This document shows positions 18,323 through 20,328 of a stretch of DNA of 20,328 nucleotides, piece after piece. Both the position numbers and the translations under genes were made by a program. The stretch's first letter is position 1, and every line of letters starts with the position of its first letter. Below the pieces are notes generated by a model. The model searched no databases. It was given only the letters and a program-made list of their open reading frames with translations, and was not told the DNA's origin. Source of the stretch: an uncultured Eubacteriales bacterium (lineage in GTDB: Bacteria > Bacillota > Clostridia > Oscillospirales > Butyricicoccaceae); NCBI GenBank assembly GCA_910585875.1, contig CAJUIK010000029.1, forward strand, positions 1-20,328, in the 5' to 3' direction.

Positions 18323-20328
18323 ATGCAAAAAATCTTGGATCAGGATTTGCAGGACTACCGGTTTTTATCTAACCTGCACATCATGGACGACGGCAAGCGA
18401 GCTGTGCTGGCCTGCGCCCAGGCGGACCTGGAGCAAAACAGCTACCCCTCGGACCTCTATCTGCTGAACCTGACCGACGGCCGGAAGCGCCGGCTCACCA
18501 GCCGGGGAGACGCGTCCAGCTTCGCCCCCTATGGGGAAAACAGCGTGATTTTCCCCGCCCTTCGGGAAGAGGCGGACAAAAAGAAAATCGCCCAGGGAGA
18601 GCTGCTGACGGTCTTTTATGAAATCTCCTTTGACGGCGGCGAAGCCCGAGAGGCGTTTCGCCTGCCTTTGAGCGGCGCCAGCGCCCAGCGGATTCGGCCC
18701 GGCCTCTATTTGATCCGGGCCGTCCACGACAACGCCCGGCCGGATTTTGCCTCCATGGAGGAGGGAGAGCGACGGGCCGCCTGGCGGCAGTATCAGGAGG
18801 ATCAGGATTACCAGGTGTGCGACGAAGCGCCCTTCTGGTTCAACGGCCGGGGCTTCATCAACAAAAAGCGCAGCCGGCTGTGGCTCTACCATGTGGAAAG
18901 CCAGACTCTGACTCCCGTCTCCGCCCCCATGTTCGAGACTCGGGGCTGCGCCTTCTCCCCAGACGGGAAATTCCTGGCCTATTCCGGGGCTTTGACAGAT
19001 AAAAAATTGAATATGTACAGCGGCCTGTATCTCTATGAGATTGAAACGGGCAAGACCTCGGAGCTCTTCCCGCCCGATCAATACAGCGGCCTGTACGCTC
19101 TGGCTTTTCTGGAAAACAAAATCGTCTTCTCCGCCGAGGAGCACGGGCCGGACTGGATGCGTTTCGGCGGAACCAACCTGTATTCGGTCAGCCTGGAAAC
19201 CGGGGAAATCAAGCTGGAAGTTCCAGTGGCGGAAAACCAGGATTTCGGCGGCGCGGCGGGCAGCGACTGCCGCCGGGGCGGCGGCCTGACGCTCAAGGTC
19301 CAGGACGGCGTCCTCTATTATGTCAGCGCCTACGCTCACGACGGCGCGGTCAACGTCTGGAAACCCGGCCAGCCCGCCCGGCGGCTCACCGGCGAGGATT
19401 GCAGCGTGGATTTCTTCGATATCCAGGGCGACGTTCTGCTTACCGTGGGCTTCGCCGGCTGCGATTTGCAGGAGGTTTACCAGGCGGACCTATCCAGCGG
19501 CAGGCAGACCAGGCTCAGCGATTTCAACAAAGGCGCGCTGGAGGGCAAATATGTGGCCGCGCCTCAGCCCCTGAACTTTGTCAACAAAGAGGGGAATACC
19601 ATCGAAGGGTGGGCGCTGCTGCCCAAGGACTACGACCCCTCCAAGCGCTATCCCGCCGTTTTGGATATCCACGGCGGCCCCCGGACCATCTTCGGAACCT
19701 GCTTCTTCCACCAGATGCAGACCATGGCTTCCGACGGCTGCTTTGTGCTGTTCTGCAACCCCACCGGCTCCGGCGGACGGGGCGACAAATTCGCCGATAT
19801 CAGCGGCCGCTACGGCACGGTGGATTATGAAGACCTGATGCAATTTGTAGACGAAGCGCTGGCCAAATATCCCGCTATTGACGAAAAGCGCCTGGGCGTG
19901 CTGGGCGGCTCCTACGGCGGCTTTATGTGCAACTGGATCATCGGCCACACCGACCGCTTTGCCGCCGCCGCCAGCCAGCGCTCCATCGCCAACTGGGTCA
20001 CCTTGTTCGGCGCCTGCGATATCGGCCTGAGCTTTGACCTGCGCGAAGTCCAAGCCACCCCCTTTACCGATATGTACAAAATGTGGGATCAATCCCCCAT
20101 GAAGTTCGCCGACCGGGCCAAAACCCCCACCCTGTTCATCAACAGCATGGAGGATTACCGCTGCTGGTTGCCCGAGGGAATTTCCATGTATACCGCCCTG
20201 AAGCTCAACGGCGTGCCCGCCCGGATGTGCCTGTTCAAGGGCGAAAACCACGAGCTGTCCCGCTCTGGTAAGCCCAAACACCGGATGCGCCGCCTGAAGG
20301 AGATCAAGGACTGGCTGTATCGCTATAT
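18323..20328 (+). CDS. S9 family serine peptidase, second copy (3' end cut by window edge)
   Basis: An open frame of 668 codons to the window edge. It is paralogous to 15370-17364 over its whole length, with the same MQKI start, FWFNG(K/R)G and INKKRSR in the propeller, and the hydrolase motifs LDIHGGPRTIFG, GGSYGGF (S530), EDYRCW (D611) and GENHELSRSGKPKHR (H643). The spacing Ser-Asp (81) and Asp-His (32) is the same in both. By comparison with the first copy only a few C-terminal residues are missing. GGGAGG stands nine bases before the ATG. Propeller sequences differ much more than the catalytic domain, which fits paralogs with different peptide preference. Confidence 0.93.
   Translation, partial: MQKILDQDLQDYRFLSNLHIMDDGKRAVLACAQADLEQNSYPSDLYLLNLTDGRKRRLTSRGDASSFAPYGENSVIFPALREEADKKKIAQGELLTVFYEISFDGGEAREAFRLPLSGASAQRIRPGLYLIRAVHDNARPDFASMEEGERRAAWRQYQEDQDYQVCDEAPFWFNGRGFINKKRSRLWLYHVESQTLTPVSAPMFETRGCAFSPDGKFLAYSGALTDKKLNMYSGLYLYEIETGKTSELFPPDQYSGLYALAFLENKIVFSAEEHGPDWMRFGGTNLYSVSLETGEIKLEVPVAENQDFGGAAGSDCRRGGGLTLKVQDGVLYYVSAYAHDGAVNVWKPGQPARRLTGEDCSVDFFDIQGDVLLTVGFAGCDLQEVYQADLSSGRQTRLSDFNKGALEGKYVAAPQPLNFVNKEGNTIEGWALLPKDYDPSKRYPAVLDIHGGPRTIFGTCFFHQMQTMASDGCFVLFCNPTGSGGRGDKFADISGRYGTVDYEDLMQFVDEALAKYPAIDEKRLGVLGGSYGGFMCNWIIGHTDRFAAAASQRSIANWVTLFGACDIGLSFDLREVQATPFTDMYKMWDQSPMKFADRAKTPTLFINSMEDYRCWLPEGISMYTALKLNGVPARMCLFKGENHELSRSGKPKHRMRRLKEIKDWLYRY

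Overview
The window looks like chromosomal DNA from a GC-rich, spore-forming, gut-type member of the Clostridia, plausibly of the Oscillospirales. This placement is inferred. It rests on purine-rich Shine-Dalgarno sites, TTGACA/TATAAT promoters, a Spo0A effector-domain protein, a sigma-G-like promoter ahead of a tiny spore-type peptide, a BspA-type leucine-rich repeat protein, M32 and S9 peptidases, and a clostridial-type IS1-family transposase remnant. No ribosomal RNA gene or other firm phylogenetic marker is present.

Left part, 1-5430, all minus strand: a cut-off exported protein; a two-gene unit of a small exported Cys-rich protein and a DUF4367 protein with a similar Cys-rich tail; then a probable operon, from its promoter at 5401-5429, of yebC, an M32 carboxypeptidase, an ECF-like sigma factor and its overlapping DUF4367 anti-sigma partner. 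Two DUF4367 proteins and two CxCGG...CxxC proteins therefore sit beside one sigma factor, which suggests one envelope-signalling locus.

Middle, 5445-8373: a pair of 15-nt imperfect inverted repeats brackets the pieces of a dead IS1-family transposase. A 758-residue leucine-rich repeat gene with its own strong promoter lies between the N-terminal and C-terminal transposase pieces. Just outside the right repeat is a 31-residue Asn/Gln/Lys-rich peptide gene behind a sigma-G-like promoter.

Centre, 8560-11485: an ACT-domain (PheB-like) gene with a small unknown gene, tRNA-Ser(GGA) with its own promoter and terminator, a stand-alone Spo0A DNA-binding-domain gene, and a metal-dependent amidohydrolase. 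The amidohydrolase is divergently transcribed from a beta-lactamase-family serine hydrolase (11706-13115).

Right part, 13022-15215: a decayed tandem duplication. Its ancestral order was probably serine hydrolase end, terminator, exported protein, small membrane protein. Copy A has lost nearly all of the exported-protein gene and copy B nearly all of the hydrolase gene. Two diverged small membrane paralogs remain, preceded by nearly identical flanks. The window ends in an S9 peptidase - GNAT - S9 peptidase operon (15370-20328); the last gene is cut a few codons before its expected end.

All identifications were made by reading the sequence; no database search was run.
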